NCBI RefSeq assembly: GCF_023887685.1
Contig: NZ_JAMWMR010000019.1
Location: 62,001 to 126,000, forward strand
Reading direction: 5' to 3'
Length of the DNA: 64,000 bases
Source of the DNA: Streptomyces macrolidinus
Lineage (GTDB): Bacteria; Actinomycetota; Actinomycetes; Streptomycetales; Streptomycetaceae
Both the position numbers and the translations under genes were made by a program. The number at the start of each line of letters is the position of its first letter. The first letter of the stretch is position 1. Below the pieces are notes generated by a model, which had not been told where the DNA came from, searched no databases, and saw only the letters and a list, made by a program, of their open reading frames with translations. Positions 31,851 to 40,675 of the stretch are shown piece by piece.

Positions 31851-34105
31851 GCCGGACGCCTCTGGACACGGTCGAGCATGCGGCCGAGACCCCCGACGTC
31901 GAGCTGCCCTGGGCCGAACTCGGCCTGAAGAAGGACGAGTACGAGCGGATCGTCGAGATCCTGGGCCGCCGCCCGACCGGCGCCGAGCTCGCCATGTACT
32001 CGGTCATGTGGTCCGAGCACTGCTCGTACAAGTCCTCCAAGGTCCATCTGCGCCAGTTCGGCGAGAAGGCCCCCGAGTCCGACGCGCTGCTCGTGGGCAT
32101 CGGCGAGAACGCCGGTGTCGTGGACGTCGGCCAGGGATACGCGGTCACGTTCAAGGTCGAGTCGCACAACCACCCCTCGTACGTCGAGCCCTACCAGGGC
32201 GCGGCCACGGGCGTCGGCGGCATCGTGCGCGACATCATCGCGATGGGCGCCCGGCCGGTCGCCGTCGTGGACCCCCTGCGCTTCGGCGCGGCCGACCACC
32301 CGGACACCAAGCGGGTGCTGCCCGGCGTCGTCGCCGGCATCGGCGGCTACGGCAACTGCCTCGGCCTGCCCAACATCGGCGGCGAGGTCGTCTTCGACGC
32401 CTGCTACCAGGGCAACCCGCTGGTCAACGCCGGTGCCATCGGCGTGATGCGGCACGAGGACATCCATCTCGCCAAGGCGTCCGGCGCGGGCAACAAGGTC
32501 ATCCTGTACGGCGCCCGGACCGGCGGCGACGGCATCGGTGGCGCCTCGATCCTGGCCTCCGAGACCTTCGACGACGCGAAGCCCTCCAAGCGCCCCGCCG
32601 TTCAGGTCGGCGACCCCTTCCAGGAGAAGCTCCTCATCGAGTGCACCCTGGAGGCGTTCCGCGAGAAGCTGGTCGTCGGCATCCAGGACCTGGGCGCGGC
32701 CGGTCTGTCCTGCGCCACGTCCGAGCTGGCCTCCAACGGCTCCGGCGGCATGCGCGTGACCCTGGACGACGTACCGCTGCGCGACTCGACGCTCTCCCCC
32801 GAGGAGATCCTCATGAGCGAGTCGCAGGAACGGATGTGCGCGGTCGTCGAACCGGCGAAGGTCGACCGGTTCCTGGAGATCTGCGCCAAGTGGGACGTCA
32901 TCGCCACGGTCATCGGCGAGGTGACCGACGGCGACCGGCTCGAGATCTACTGGCACGGCGGGAAGATCGTCGACGTCGACCCGCGGACGGTCGCGCACGA
33001 GGGCCCGGTGTACGAGCGCCCGTACGCCCGTCCGCACTGGCAGGACGCGCTCCAGGCGGACGACGCGAACAAGCTGCCGCGCCCGGCCACGGGTGCGGAG
33101 CTGAGGGAGCAGGTCCTCCGGCTCGTCGCCTCCCCCAACCAGGCCTCGAAGTCCTGGATCACCTCGCAGTACGACCACTTCGTGCAGGGCAACACGGTTC
33201 TCGCCCAGCCCGAGGACTCCGGGATGATCCGGATCGACGAGTCGTCCGGGCTCGGCGTCGCCATCGCGACCGACGGCAACGGCCGGTACGCGAAGCTCGA
33301 CCCGTACACGGGCGCACAGCTCGCGCTCGCCGAGGCGTACCGCAATGTGGCGACCACCGGCGCCAAGCCGCTGGCCGTCTCCGACTGCCTGAACTTCGGC
33401 TCGCCCGAAGACCCGGCCGTGATGTGGCAGTTCGCGGAGGCCATCCGCGGACTCGCCGACGGCTGCCGGCAGTTGGGCACGCCGGTGACCGGTGGCAACG
33501 TCTCGCTGTACAACCAGACCGGTGAGGCGGCCATCCACCCGACCCCGGTGGTCGCGGTGCTGGGCGTCATCGACGACGTCGCCCGGCGCACTCCGGTCGC
33601 CTTCCAGGAAGAGGGCCAGCTCCTCTATCTGCTCGGCGACACGCACGAGGAGTTCGGCGGCTCGGCCTGGTCGCAGGTCGTCCACGACCACCTCGGCGGG
33701 CTGCCCCCGCGGGTCGACCTGGAGCGGGAGCGGTTGCTCGCCGAGATCCTGATCTCGGCGTCCCGCGACGGCATGATCGACTCCGCGCACGACCTGTCGG
33801 ACGGCGGTCTGGTCCAGGCGGTCGTGGAGTCGGCCCTGCTGGGCGGCAAGGGCGCGCGGCTGGTCGTCCCCGACGGCCTGGACGCGTTCACCTTCCTGTT
33901 CTCCGAGTCGGCCGGCCGCGCGATCGTCGCCGTGCCGCGCTCCGAGGAGATCCGCTTCAACGACATGTGCGGTGCGCGGGGTCTGCCCGTCACCCGCGTC
34001 GGTGTCGTCGACGGCGACACGGTCGAGGTGCAGGGCGAGTTCGAGCTGTCCCTGGCGGAGCTGCGCACGGCCCACGAGGGGACCATTCCGGCGCTGCTGG
34101 CCTGA
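31847..34105 (+). CDS. purL: FGAM synthase subunit PurL
   Basis: Encodes 752 residues of the small-type PurL, which aminates FGAR to FGAM with ATP. Two tandem AIR-synthase-like halves are seen. The N-terminal half has YSVMWSEHCSYKSSK, AVTFKVESHNHPSYVEPYQG and GAGNKVILYGARTGGDGIGG; the C-terminal half has AKPLAVSDCLNFGSPE and GNVSLYNQTGE. Its 3' end lies opposite the reading frame of the convergent MFS gene, which seems to carry a frameshift there. Confidence 0.97.
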   Translation: MSRTPLDTVEHAAETPDVELPWAELGLKKDEYERIVEILGRRPTGAELAMYSVMWSEHCSYKSSKVHLRQFGEKAPESDALLVGIGENAGVVDVGQGYAVTFKVESHNHPSYVEPYQGAATGVGGIVRDIIAMGARPVAVVDPLRFGAADHPDTKRVLPGVVAGIGGYGNCLGLPNIGGEVVFDACYQGNPLVNAGAIGVMRHEDIHLAKASGAGNKVILYGARTGGDGIGGASILASETFDDAKPSKRPAVQVGDPFQEKLLIECTLEAFREKLVVGIQDLGAAGLSCATSELASNGSGGMRVTLDDVPLRDSTLSPEEILMSESQERMCAVVEPAKVDRFLEICAKWDVIATVIGEVTDGDRLEIYWHGGKIVDVDPRTVAHEGPVYERPYARPHWQDALQADDANKLPRPATGAELREQVLRLVASPNQASKSWITSQYDHFVQGNTVLAQPEDSGMIRIDESSGLGVAIATDGNGRYAKLDPYTGAQLALAEAYRNVATTGAKPLAVSDCLNFGSPEDPAVMWQFAEAIRGLADGCRQLGTPVTGGNVSLYNQTGEAAIHPTPVVAVLGVIDDVARRTPVAFQEEGQLLYLLGDTHEEFGGSAWSQVVHDHLGGLPPRVDLERERLLAEILISASRDGMIDSAHDLSDGGLVQAVVESALLGGKGARLVVPDGLDAFTFLFSESAGRAIVAVPRSEEIRFNDMCGARGLPVTRVGVVDGDTVEVQGEFELSLAELRTAHEGTIPALLA

Positions 34106-35645
34106 CACCCACCGCTGAGGGGCCCCGTCCGGGACTGACACCGGGCGGGGCCTTCTCATACGGCCGCGGGTTCCTCGGCGGCCGCGCCTCCACCGGTCGC
34201 GCCCTCGGCAGCCGCAGGGCGAGCAGCACGGACAGCGCCATGAGCGCGGCCCCGCACAGGAACACCGTGTCGAGGGCGGAGACGTAGGCCGTCAGGCCCG
34301 CCGTACGGTCCGCGCCGCGCAGCATGGCCAGGGAGCCGACATCGCCGGGGCCGTCGTAGAGGCGGCTCAGCAGGGTGCCGAAGAGGGTGGCGCCGAGGGC
34401 CCCGCCGAGGGTCTGGAAGAAGCGGATCGCGGTGGTGGCGACGCCGAGTTGGTGGACCGGGGCCGACTGCTGCACCAACTGGATCAACTGGCCGAGGAGT
34501 TGACCGAACCCGAGGCCGACGAGCAGCAGGGCCGCCCGCAGTTGCCACAGGGAGGTGTGGGTGCCGGTGGTGCCCAGCAGCAGGTAGGCGGCCGTGCCCA
34601 GCACGGACCCGCTGATCACGAACGTCCGCTCGGACCAGCCGCGTTCGGTGAGCCACCCGGTGAGGAAGCCGACCGCCATGATGCCCGCCGCCATGGGGAT
34701 CAGATACAGGCCGGCGGAGGAGCTGGTGATGCCGCGGACGAGCTGGAGGTAGACCAGCACGTAGTAGATGACGCCCATCATGGCCGCGCCCATGAGCCCC
34801 TGGATCGCGAAGCCCAGGCGCAGTTCGCGGATGCGGAAGAGCGAGGGCGGCAGGATGGGTTCGGCGGCGGTGAACTGGCGGCGCAGGAAGAGCCCGAGAG
34901 CGCAGACGCAGGCCAGGGCCAGGCCGATGATCTGCGGCGAGGTCCACGCGTACTGCTTGCCGCCCCATTCGGTCACCAGCAGCAGAGCGGTGGAGAACGC
35001 GGCGGCGAGCGAGGCGCCGGTGAAGTCGATCGAGCGGCCGGTGGTGGGGCGGGGGAGCTTCAGCACGACCACCGCGGTGGCCAGGGCGGCGATGCCGAGC
35101 GGCAGATTGACGTAGAACGCCCAGCGCCAGCTCGCGTGGTCGGCGAGGAAGCCGCCGAGCCAGGGGCCCACGGCCATACCGCCGCCCGCGACGATCCCGC
35201 CGGTGCCGGCGCCCTGGTTCTTCTTCGCGTCGGGCCTCGCGAGCTGGGCGATGACGACCATCGTCACGCTCATCAACCCGCCCGCGCCGATGCCCTGTAC
35301 GGCCCGGGAGGCGATCAGCACGCCGATCGACCGGGCCGCGCCGCACAGGGCCGAGCCGCCCAGGAAGGCGCTCAGGGCGCCGAGGAAGACGGGCTTGGCG
35401 CCGAGGGTGTCGCAGAGCCTGCCGTAGAGCGGGAGCATCGCGGCGGACGCCAGCGAGAAGGCGCTGACCAGCCACGGGATCTTGTCGATGCCGTGCGCGG
35501 GATCGAGGTCGCGGACGATCGGCACGGTGGCCGCCGAGACGATCTGCAGGTCCAGGACGGCCAGAACGATCGTGACGAGGCAGGCGAGTAAGCCGAGTTT
35601 GCGTCGGGTGTCGGTCAGCCGGTTGTCGGTCATGGACAGCACCAT
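33990..35645 (-). CDS. DHA2-family MFS transporter, probable C-terminal frameshift
   Basis: Encodes a 14-helix-type DHA2 exporter. The N-terminus is KLGLLACLVTIVLAVLDLQI, motif A is YGRLCDTLGAKPVF, motif C-like is GGGMAVGPWLGGFL. The last helix (VFLCGAALMALSVLLALRL) ends near 34210. Beyond this the frame runs through the terminator and about 115 nt into the 3' end of purL antisense, giving a Pro/Arg-rich tail. In another frame the same DNA reads AEGATGGGAAAEEPAAV and stops at 34156, exactly before the terminator, so a one-base frameshift near 34200-34220 is likely. Start 35645 or 35633. It diverges from a tetR gene. Confidence 0.85.
   Translation of the reverse strand: MVLSMTDNRLTDTRRKLGLLACLVTIVLAVLDLQIVSAATVPIVRDLDPAHGIDKIPWLVSAFSLASAAMLPLYGRLCDTLGAKPVFLGALSAFLGGSALCGAARSIGVLIASRAVQGIGAGGLMSVTMVVIAQLARPDAKKNQGAGTGGIVAGGGMAVGPWLGGFLADHASWRWAFYVNLPLGIAALATAVVVLKLPRPTTGRSIDFTGASLAAAFSTALLLVTEWGGKQYAWTSPQIIGLALACVCALGLFLRRQFTAAEPILPPSLFRIRELRLGFAIQGLMGAAMMGVIYYVLVYLQLVRGITSSSAGLYLIPMAAGIMAVGFLTGWLTERGWSERTFVISGSVLGTAAYLLLGTTGTHTSLWQLRAALLLVGLGFGQLLGQLIQLVQQSAPVHQLGVATTAIRFFQTLGGALGATLFGTLLSRLYDGPGDVGSLAMLRGADRTAGLTAYVSALDTVFLCGAALMALSVLLALRLPRARPVEARPPRNPRPYEKAPPGVSPGRGPSAVGVRPAAPEWSPRGPCAAPPGTARTRPAPRPCRRRRHRRG
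34121..34152. terminator. Bidirectional terminator of purL / MFS
   Basis: A 12-bp stem with one G-U pair (34121-34132 with 34141-34152) lies in the short gap between the convergent genes. Confidence 0.8.
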
Positions 35646-35657
35646 GGCCCCGATTCG

Positions 35658-35721
35658 TGTACCGAGTCAATGTTTAATCGCAGAGCAACTTTCGGCTCGG
35701 GCTAAATTTCGCCTTGGTACA
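35658..35721. promoter_or_regulatory. Divergent MFS/tetR control region
   Basis: TGTACCGAG (35658-35666) and CTTGGTACA (35713-35721) are a 9-bp inverted repeat with one G-T, spaced by 46 nt. Each copy lies near one gene start, the likely TetR binding sites. TACAGT (35718-35723) ends 6 nt before the tetR ATG, implying a leaderless message. Confidence 0.5.
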
Positions 35722-35729
35722 GTGGCGCC

Positions 35730-36371
35730 ATGGCTGCTGAGGCGATGGGGCTGCGCGAGCGCAAGAAGCACCAGACGGGGCTGCGGATCTACCGGACCGC
35801 TATCGCCCTGTTCGCGGAGAAGGGCTTTGAGGCCGTCTCGGTCCAGGAGATCGCCGACGCCTCCGAAGTCTCCAAGATGACCGTCTTCAACTACTTCGGC
35901 ACGAAAGAGGACTTGGTCTTCCGGCCCATGGTCGAGCACTTCTCGGACGCCGCCCGCGCCGTACGCGAGCGCGCACCCGGCGAGTCGGCGGTGGACGCCG
36001 TACGACGGCAGTTCCTGGAGATGATCGAAGGGCGCGATCCATCGGTCGGCCTGCACAGCGAGCCGTTCGCCCGTCGGATCCGCGAAGTCATCATGGCGAC
36101 GCCGGTACTGAAGGAACGCGCCTACGTCGAGTCGGAGAAGGGCGCGCGCGCACTGGCCGACCTGCTCACCGAGGAGACCGGCGACGCCACGCTCGCGCTG
36201 ATCGCCGCCACCACGCTGACCGCCGCCCGCGGTGCCCTCGTCGAGGAGCACTACCGCCGCATCATGGACGGCGAGAGCACCGAGCAGGTCGCCGCCGACG
36301 CCGCCGAACGCGCGAACCGCGCCTTCGACCTGGTCGCAAAGGGCCTGCACGGCTACGCGGTCAAGGCCTAG
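35730..36371 (+). CDS. TetR-family transcriptional regulator
   Basis: Encodes 213 residues. The N-terminal helix-turn-helix is clear: RIYRTAIALFAEKGFEAVSV, then QEIADASEVSKMTVFNYFGT and KEDLVF. The all-helical C-terminal ligand-binding/dimer domain (about 70-213) is variable. It is divergent from the DHA2 exporter with 84 nt between, so it most likely represses that exporter and itself and is released by an exporter substrate. An MDMPI-fold gene follows 10 nt downstream. Confidence 0.93.
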   Translation: MAAEAMGLRERKKHQTGLRIYRTAIALFAEKGFEAVSVQEIADASEVSKMTVFNYFGTKEDLVFRPMVEHFSDAARAVRERAPGESAVDAVRRQFLEMIEGRDPSVGLHSEPFARRIREVIMATPVLKERAYVESEKGARALADLLTEETGDATLALIAATTLTAARGALVEEHYRRIMDGESTEQVAADAAERANRAFDLVAKGLHGYAVKA

Positions 36372-36374
36372 GCT
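36369..36374 (+). promoter_or_regulatory. -10 box, leaderless type
   Basis: TAGGCT ends 7 nt before the ATG at 36382; it overlaps the tetR stop codon. Confidence 0.5.
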
Positions 36375-36381
36375 CACCGCC

Positions 36382-37179
36382 ATGCCCCCGGCCAAGAAGC
36401 GCACCAGGACCTACGATCCGGTGAAGACCCGCATCGCGGTTCTCGCCCAGCTCGCGGGTGTACGGGACGCCGTACGCACCCTGACGCCCGAGCAACTCGC
36501 CCTCCCCACACGGCTGGAGGGCTGGAACGTACGGGAACTGGTCGCGCACATCGGGATGGCCGTCACGGCGGTCGGCCGCGCCCTCGACCTGCCGGAGCCG
36601 GTGCGGCAGGACGCCTCGCTGCTCGACTGGCCGTTCGCCACCTCGGCCGACGCCGCCGCCATCGACGAGTTCACCCGGCAGCTCGCCCAGGACCACCCCG
36701 ACCTCGACGCCTGCCTCGCCGAGGCCCAGCAGGACCTGACGCGGCAGCTCGACACGTACCCCGGTACCCGGCTGCTGGCCACCCACCGCGGCGCCCTGCC
36801 GCTCGCCGACTACCTCGTCACCCGCGCCGTCGAACTCGTCGTCCACACCGACGACCTCAACGCCGCCGTTCCCGGGCTCGACGTCCCGTACGACCGCCAG
36901 GCCCTCGCCGCCGCGACCCGGCTGCTCGCCGACGCGCTCGCGGTGAAGGCACCCGGTGCCTCGACCGAGGTGCGCATTCCGCCGTACGCCGTCGTGCAGT
37001 GCGTCGAGGGCCCCCGGCACACCCGCGGCACCCCGCCCAACGTCGTCGAGACCGACCCGCTGACCTGGATCCGGCTGGCCACGGGGCGGACGGCCTGGCG
37101 GGAGGCCCTGGCGGACGCCCGCGTCAGCGCGAGCGGGGACCGGGCCGACCTCACGGAGCTGCTGCCGCTCATGGCCTGA
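36382..37179 (+). CDS. MDMPI-fold / sterol-carrier-like protein
   Basis: Encodes 265 residues. The first two thirds match the mycothiol-dependent maleylpyruvate isomerase N-terminal (DinB-like) fold: LPTRLEGWNVRELVAHIGMA supplies the first metal His, and LADYLVTRAVELVVHTDDL the others. The last third (PPYAVVQCVEGPRHTRGTPP to WREALADARVSASGDRADL) resembles the SCP2-like C-terminal domain seen in this family. Such proteins may transfer mycothiol to small molecules. A TAGGCT box in front suggests its own leaderless transcript despite the closeness to tetR. Confidence 0.85.
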   Translation: MPPAKKRTRTYDPVKTRIAVLAQLAGVRDAVRTLTPEQLALPTRLEGWNVRELVAHIGMAVTAVGRALDLPEPVRQDASLLDWPFATSADAAAIDEFTRQLAQDHPDLDACLAEAQQDLTRQLDTYPGTRLLATHRGALPLADYLVTRAVELVVHTDDLNAAVPGLDVPYDRQALAAATRLLADALAVKAPGASTEVRIPPYAVVQCVEGPRHTRGTPPNVVETDPLTWIRLATGRTAWREALADARVSASGDRADLTELLPLMA

Positions 37180-37363
37180 GGCGGAGGCCGGGAGTGCGCG
37201 GGATGTGTGACGCCTCACTCGATTCCGCGGAACGGGAATCATCGCGTCCGCGTGCTGTGCGGGTATGCCCCGGAGGACGCGCCAAGCGCTGCTGACCTGC
37301 GAAAACGCCGTACGTCCGGTAGAGGTCGGGGGTGAGAGGCCCGGAGATTGGTCCCCTCCCCAG

Positions 37364-37393
37364 TTCGGACCAGCGGTCGGCCTCGAATACACT
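37364..37393 (+). promoter_or_regulatory. Promoter of purF
   Basis: TTCGGA (37364-37369) and TACACT (37388-37393) are spaced by 18 nt. The start codon GTG is 7 nt further, so transcription probably begins at the start codon. Confidence 0.6.
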
Positions 37394-37400
37394 CGGGAAC

Positions 37401-38927
37401 GTGCCACGTGGTGACGGTCGACTCAATCACGACTTGCTCCCCGGTGAGAAAGGCCCCCAGGACGCGTGCGGCGTCTTCGGTGTCTGGGCTCCGGGCGAAG
37501 AGGTCGCAAAGCTCACGTACTTCGGGCTCTACGCCCTCCAGCATCGGGGTCAGGAATCCGCGGGAATCGCGGTCAGCAACGGCTCCCAGATCCTCGTCTT
37601 CAAGGACATGGGCCTGGTGTCCCAGGTCTTCGACGAGACTTCTCTCGGTTCGCTCCAGGGTCATATCGCGGTCGGTCACGCCCGCTACTCGACCACCGGC
37701 GCCTCCGTGTGGGAGAACGCCCAGCCGACGTTCCGCGCCACGGCCCACGGGTCGATCGCGCTCGGCCACAACGGCAACCTCGTCAATACGGCGCAGCTCG
37801 CCAAGATGGTCGCCGCCCTCCCCAAGGAGAACGGCCGCGCCACACAGGTGGCCGCGACGAACGACACGGACCTCGTCACCGCCCTCCTCGCGGGCCAGGT
37901 CGACGACGACGGCAAGCCGCTGACCGTCGAGGAAGCGGCCCCGCTGGTCCTTCCGCAGGTCAAGGGGGCCTTCTCGCTCGTCTTCATGGACGAGCAGACC
38001 CTCTACGCGGCCCGCGACCCGCAGGGCATCCGCCCGCTGGTCCTCGGCCGCCTGGAGCGCGGCTGGGTCGTCGCCTCCGAGACCGCCGCGCTCGACATCA
38101 CGGGCGCCAGCTTCGTCCGCGAGGTCGAACCGGGCGAGTTCATCGCGATAGACGAGAACGGCCTGCGGTCGTCACGATTCGCGGATGCGAAGCCTCGCGG
38201 CTGTGTCTTCGAGTATGTGTACCTGGCCCGCCCCGACACCGACATCGCCGGGCGGAACGTCTACCTCTCCCGCGTCGAGATGGGCCGCCGCCTCGCCAAG
38301 GAGGCCCCCGCCGAGGCCGACCTGGTCATAGCGACCCCGGAGTCCGGCACCCCGGCCGCCATCGGTTACGCCGAGGCGAGCGGCATCCCCTTCGGCGCCG
38401 GACTGGTCAAGAACGCGTACGTCGGGCGTACCTTCATCCAGCCCTCGCAGACGATCCGCCAGCTCGGCATCCGCCTGAAGCTGAATCCCCTCAAGGACGT
38501 CATCAAGGGCAAGCGCCTGGTCGTCGTCGACGACTCGATCGTGCGCGGCAACACCCAGCGGGCGCTGGTGCGGATGCTGCGCGAGGCGGGAGCCGCCGAG
38601 GTCCACATCCGGATCTCCTCCCCGCCGGTGAAGTGGCCGTGCTTCTTCGGTATCGACTTCGCCACCCGCGCCGAGCTGATCGCCAACGGCATGACGGTCG
38701 AGGAGATCGGCACCTCGCTGGGCGCCGACTCCCTGGCGTACATCTCCCTCGACGCCATGATCGAGGCGACCGCCATCGCCAAGCCGAACCTGTGCCGCGC
38801 CTGCTTCGACGGTGAGTACCCGATGGAGCTGCCGGACCCGGAGCTGCTGGGCAAGCAGCTCCTGGAGACCGAGCTGTCGGCCGGTCCGGCCGACACGGCC
38901 GCGACGGACGCCATCCGCCGTCCGTGA
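37401..38927 (+). CDS. purF: Amidophosphoribosyltransferase
   Basis: Encodes 508 residues of the first committed enzyme of purine synthesis, making phosphoribosylamine from PRPP and glutamine. A short propeptide precedes the catalytic Cys in QDACGVFGVWAP, exposed after cleavage. The glutaminase domain continues with YFGLYALQHRGQESAGIAVS and VGHARYSTTGASVWENAQPT. The PRPP-binding loop of the transferase domain is LVVVDDSIVRGNTQ. Four Cys for an iron-sulfur cluster are suggested by the type (Bacillus-like), with Cys in KWPCFFG and NLCRACFDGEYP. purM follows 32 nt downstream. Confidence 0.97.
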   Translation: MPRGDGRLNHDLLPGEKGPQDACGVFGVWAPGEEVAKLTYFGLYALQHRGQESAGIAVSNGSQILVFKDMGLVSQVFDETSLGSLQGHIAVGHARYSTTGASVWENAQPTFRATAHGSIALGHNGNLVNTAQLAKMVAALPKENGRATQVAATNDTDLVTALLAGQVDDDGKPLTVEEAAPLVLPQVKGAFSLVFMDEQTLYAARDPQGIRPLVLGRLERGWVVASETAALDITGASFVREVEPGEFIAIDENGLRSSRFADAKPRGCVFEYVYLARPDTDIAGRNVYLSRVEMGRRLAKEAPAEADLVIATPESGTPAAIGYAEASGIPFGAGLVKNAYVGRTFIQPSQTIRQLGIRLKLNPLKDVIKGKRLVVVDDSIVRGNTQRALVRMLREAGAAEVHIRISSPPVKWPCFFGIDFATRAELIANGMTVEEIGTSLGADSLAYISLDAMIEATAIAKPNLCRACFDGEYPMELPDPELLGKQLLETELSAGPADTAATDAIRRP

Positions 38928-38959
38928 GCCCCTCCCCCCAACTCGAAAGATCCCAGGCA

Positions 38960-40054
38960 ATGTCTACTGCGTTCGATCGGTCGACCCCATCGACGGGACC
39001 CTCCGGTGCCTCCTACGCGGCGGCGGGCGTCGACATCGAAGCGGGCGACCGCGCGGTGGAGCTGATGAAGGAGTGGGTGAAGAAGACGCAGCGCCCCGAG
39101 GTCCTCGGCGGCCTCGGCGGCTTCGCCGGCCTCTTCGACGTCTCCGCCCTGAAGCACTACGAGCGCCCGCTGCTCGCGTCCGCGACCGACGGGGTCGGCA
39201 CCAAGGTCGACATCGCCCGCCGGATGGGCGTCTACGACACCATCGGCCACGACCTGGTCGCCATGGTCATGGACGACATCGTGGTCTGCGGCGCCGAGCC
39301 GCTGTTCATGACCGACTACATCTGCGTCGGCAAGGTCCACCCGGAGCGCGTCGCCGCGATCGTGAAGGGCATCGCCGAGGGCTGTGTGCTCGCCGGATGT
39401 GCCCTGGTCGGTGGCGAGACGGCGGAGCACCCCGGTCTTCTCGGTCCGGACGACTTCGATGTCGCGGGCGCCGGTACGGGCGTCGTGGAGGCCGACCGGC
39501 TGCTCGGCGCCGATCGCATCCGCAAGGGTGACGTCGTGATCGCCATGGCCGCCTCCGGACTTCACTCGAACGGGTACTCACTCGTCCGCCACGTGCTGCT
39601 CGACCAGGCGAAGCTCGGCCTCGACCAGCAGGTGGAGGAGCTGGGCCGGACCCTTGGCGAGGAACTCCTGGAGCCCACGAAGATCTACTCGCTGGACTGC
39701 CTGGCGCTCACTCGCACCGCCGAGGTGCACGCGTTCAGCCACATCACCGGTGGCGGGCTCGCGGCCAACCTCGCCCGGGTGATCCCGGACGGGCTGCACG
39801 CGGCCGTCGACCGCTCGACCTGGACCCCGGCGCCGATCTTCGACCTGGTCGGGAAGACCGGAGACGTCGAGCGCCTGGAGCTGGAGAAGACGCTGAACAT
39901 GGGCGTCGGCATGATCGCGATCGTCCCCGAGCAGTCGGTGGACGTGGCGCTCGCCACCCTGGCCGACCGCGGCGTGGAGGCATGGGTCGCCGGCGAGATC
40001 ACCGACCGGGACGGCCACGAGACGGGCGCGGCCCTGGTGGGTGACTACGCTTGA
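38960..40054 (+). CDS. purM: AIR synthetase
   Basis: Encodes 364 residues of phosphoribosylformylglycinamidine cyclo-ligase, which closes the imidazole ring. Hallmarks are SYAAAGVDIEAGDRAVELM near the start, LASATDGVGTKVDIARRMG, GHDLVAMVMDDIVVCGAEPL, the ATP-site loop ALVGGETAEHPGLLG and SGLHSNGYSLVR. ATG 38960 is chosen over GTG 38924 as it fits the family start. It forms a two-gene operon with purF. Confidence 0.97.
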   Translation: MSTAFDRSTPSTGPSGASYAAAGVDIEAGDRAVELMKEWVKKTQRPEVLGGLGGFAGLFDVSALKHYERPLLASATDGVGTKVDIARRMGVYDTIGHDLVAMVMDDIVVCGAEPLFMTDYICVGKVHPERVAAIVKGIAEGCVLAGCALVGGETAEHPGLLGPDDFDVAGAGTGVVEADRLLGADRIRKGDVVIAMAASGLHSNGYSLVRHVLLDQAKLGLDQQVEELGRTLGEELLEPTKIYSLDCLALTRTAEVHAFSHITGGGLAANLARVIPDGLHAAVDRSTWTPAPIFDLVGKTGDVERLELEKTLNMGVGMIAIVPEQSVDVALATLADRGVEAWVAGEITDRDGHETGAALVGDYA

Positions 40055-40138
40055 GCGACAGCACGAAACCCGGTCCGGTGCCGAGGCGCCGGGCCGGGTG
40101 AGGTGCGGTTGGATGCGGAATCCGCGAAGCGTGCTACG

Positions 40139-40393
40139 TCAAGCGCCGCGCCGCCGCGACGTGGGACCGGACTGGTCGTCCTCGTCGTCCTCATCGTCGT
40201 CGTTGTACAGATCCGCGTACCGTGCGTACGGGTCGTCGTTTTCGTCGTCCTCGAACGGCTCGCTGTTCGGCGGCTGGCTCGAAGTCGATGCGCCCAGTTC
40301 ATTGGCAAGCCGCGTCAGATCAGTCCCACCGCTGTTGTACTTCAGCTGGCGGGCGACCTTTGTCTGCTTGGCCTTGGCCCGGCCGCGCCCCAT
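40139..40393 (-). CDS. DUF3073 family protein
   Basis: Encodes 84 residues. It begins MGRGRAKAKQTKVARQLKY and has a conserved segment TDLTRLANELG, then a very acidic tail (YADLYNDDDEDDEDDQSG) and a basic end. This bipolar small protein is conserved across actinobacteria as DUF3073; the basic N-terminus suggests RNA or DNA contact. ATG 40393 has GAGGGGG in front. It converges on purM. Confidence 0.9.
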   Translation of the reverse strand: MGRGRAKAKQTKVARQLKYNSGGTDLTRLANELGASTSSQPPNSEPFEDDENDDPYARYADLYNDDDEDDEDDQSGPTSRRRGA

Positions 40394-40675
40394 GGCTCGA
40401 CCCCCTCGATGACAGGGCTCGACGGCCCCAGAGTCTTGACACGCGTTCATGATCCAGAACGGGCTCTCCTCGGAGAGACCGGTCCGTAGGGCTTCCACGG
40501 TACCTGAGCCCACGCCCATACGGTACGTCGCCCGTGGGCGGGCGTGTGCCCGGGACCGCCGAGGTACCCCGTCCTCGCTGGTCACGGCCGATTTTAACCA
40601 CTAATTGGCGGACGACCCGCCGATAAGAGTGAGAGTTCTCTCCCTCTCCCGTCGGCGGGTGCCGGTCACGCCTGC

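Noticed and set aside
31670..34159. 829-residue minus-strand open frame opposite purL
   Set aside because: Shadow of purQ/purL; no domain or ribosome site.
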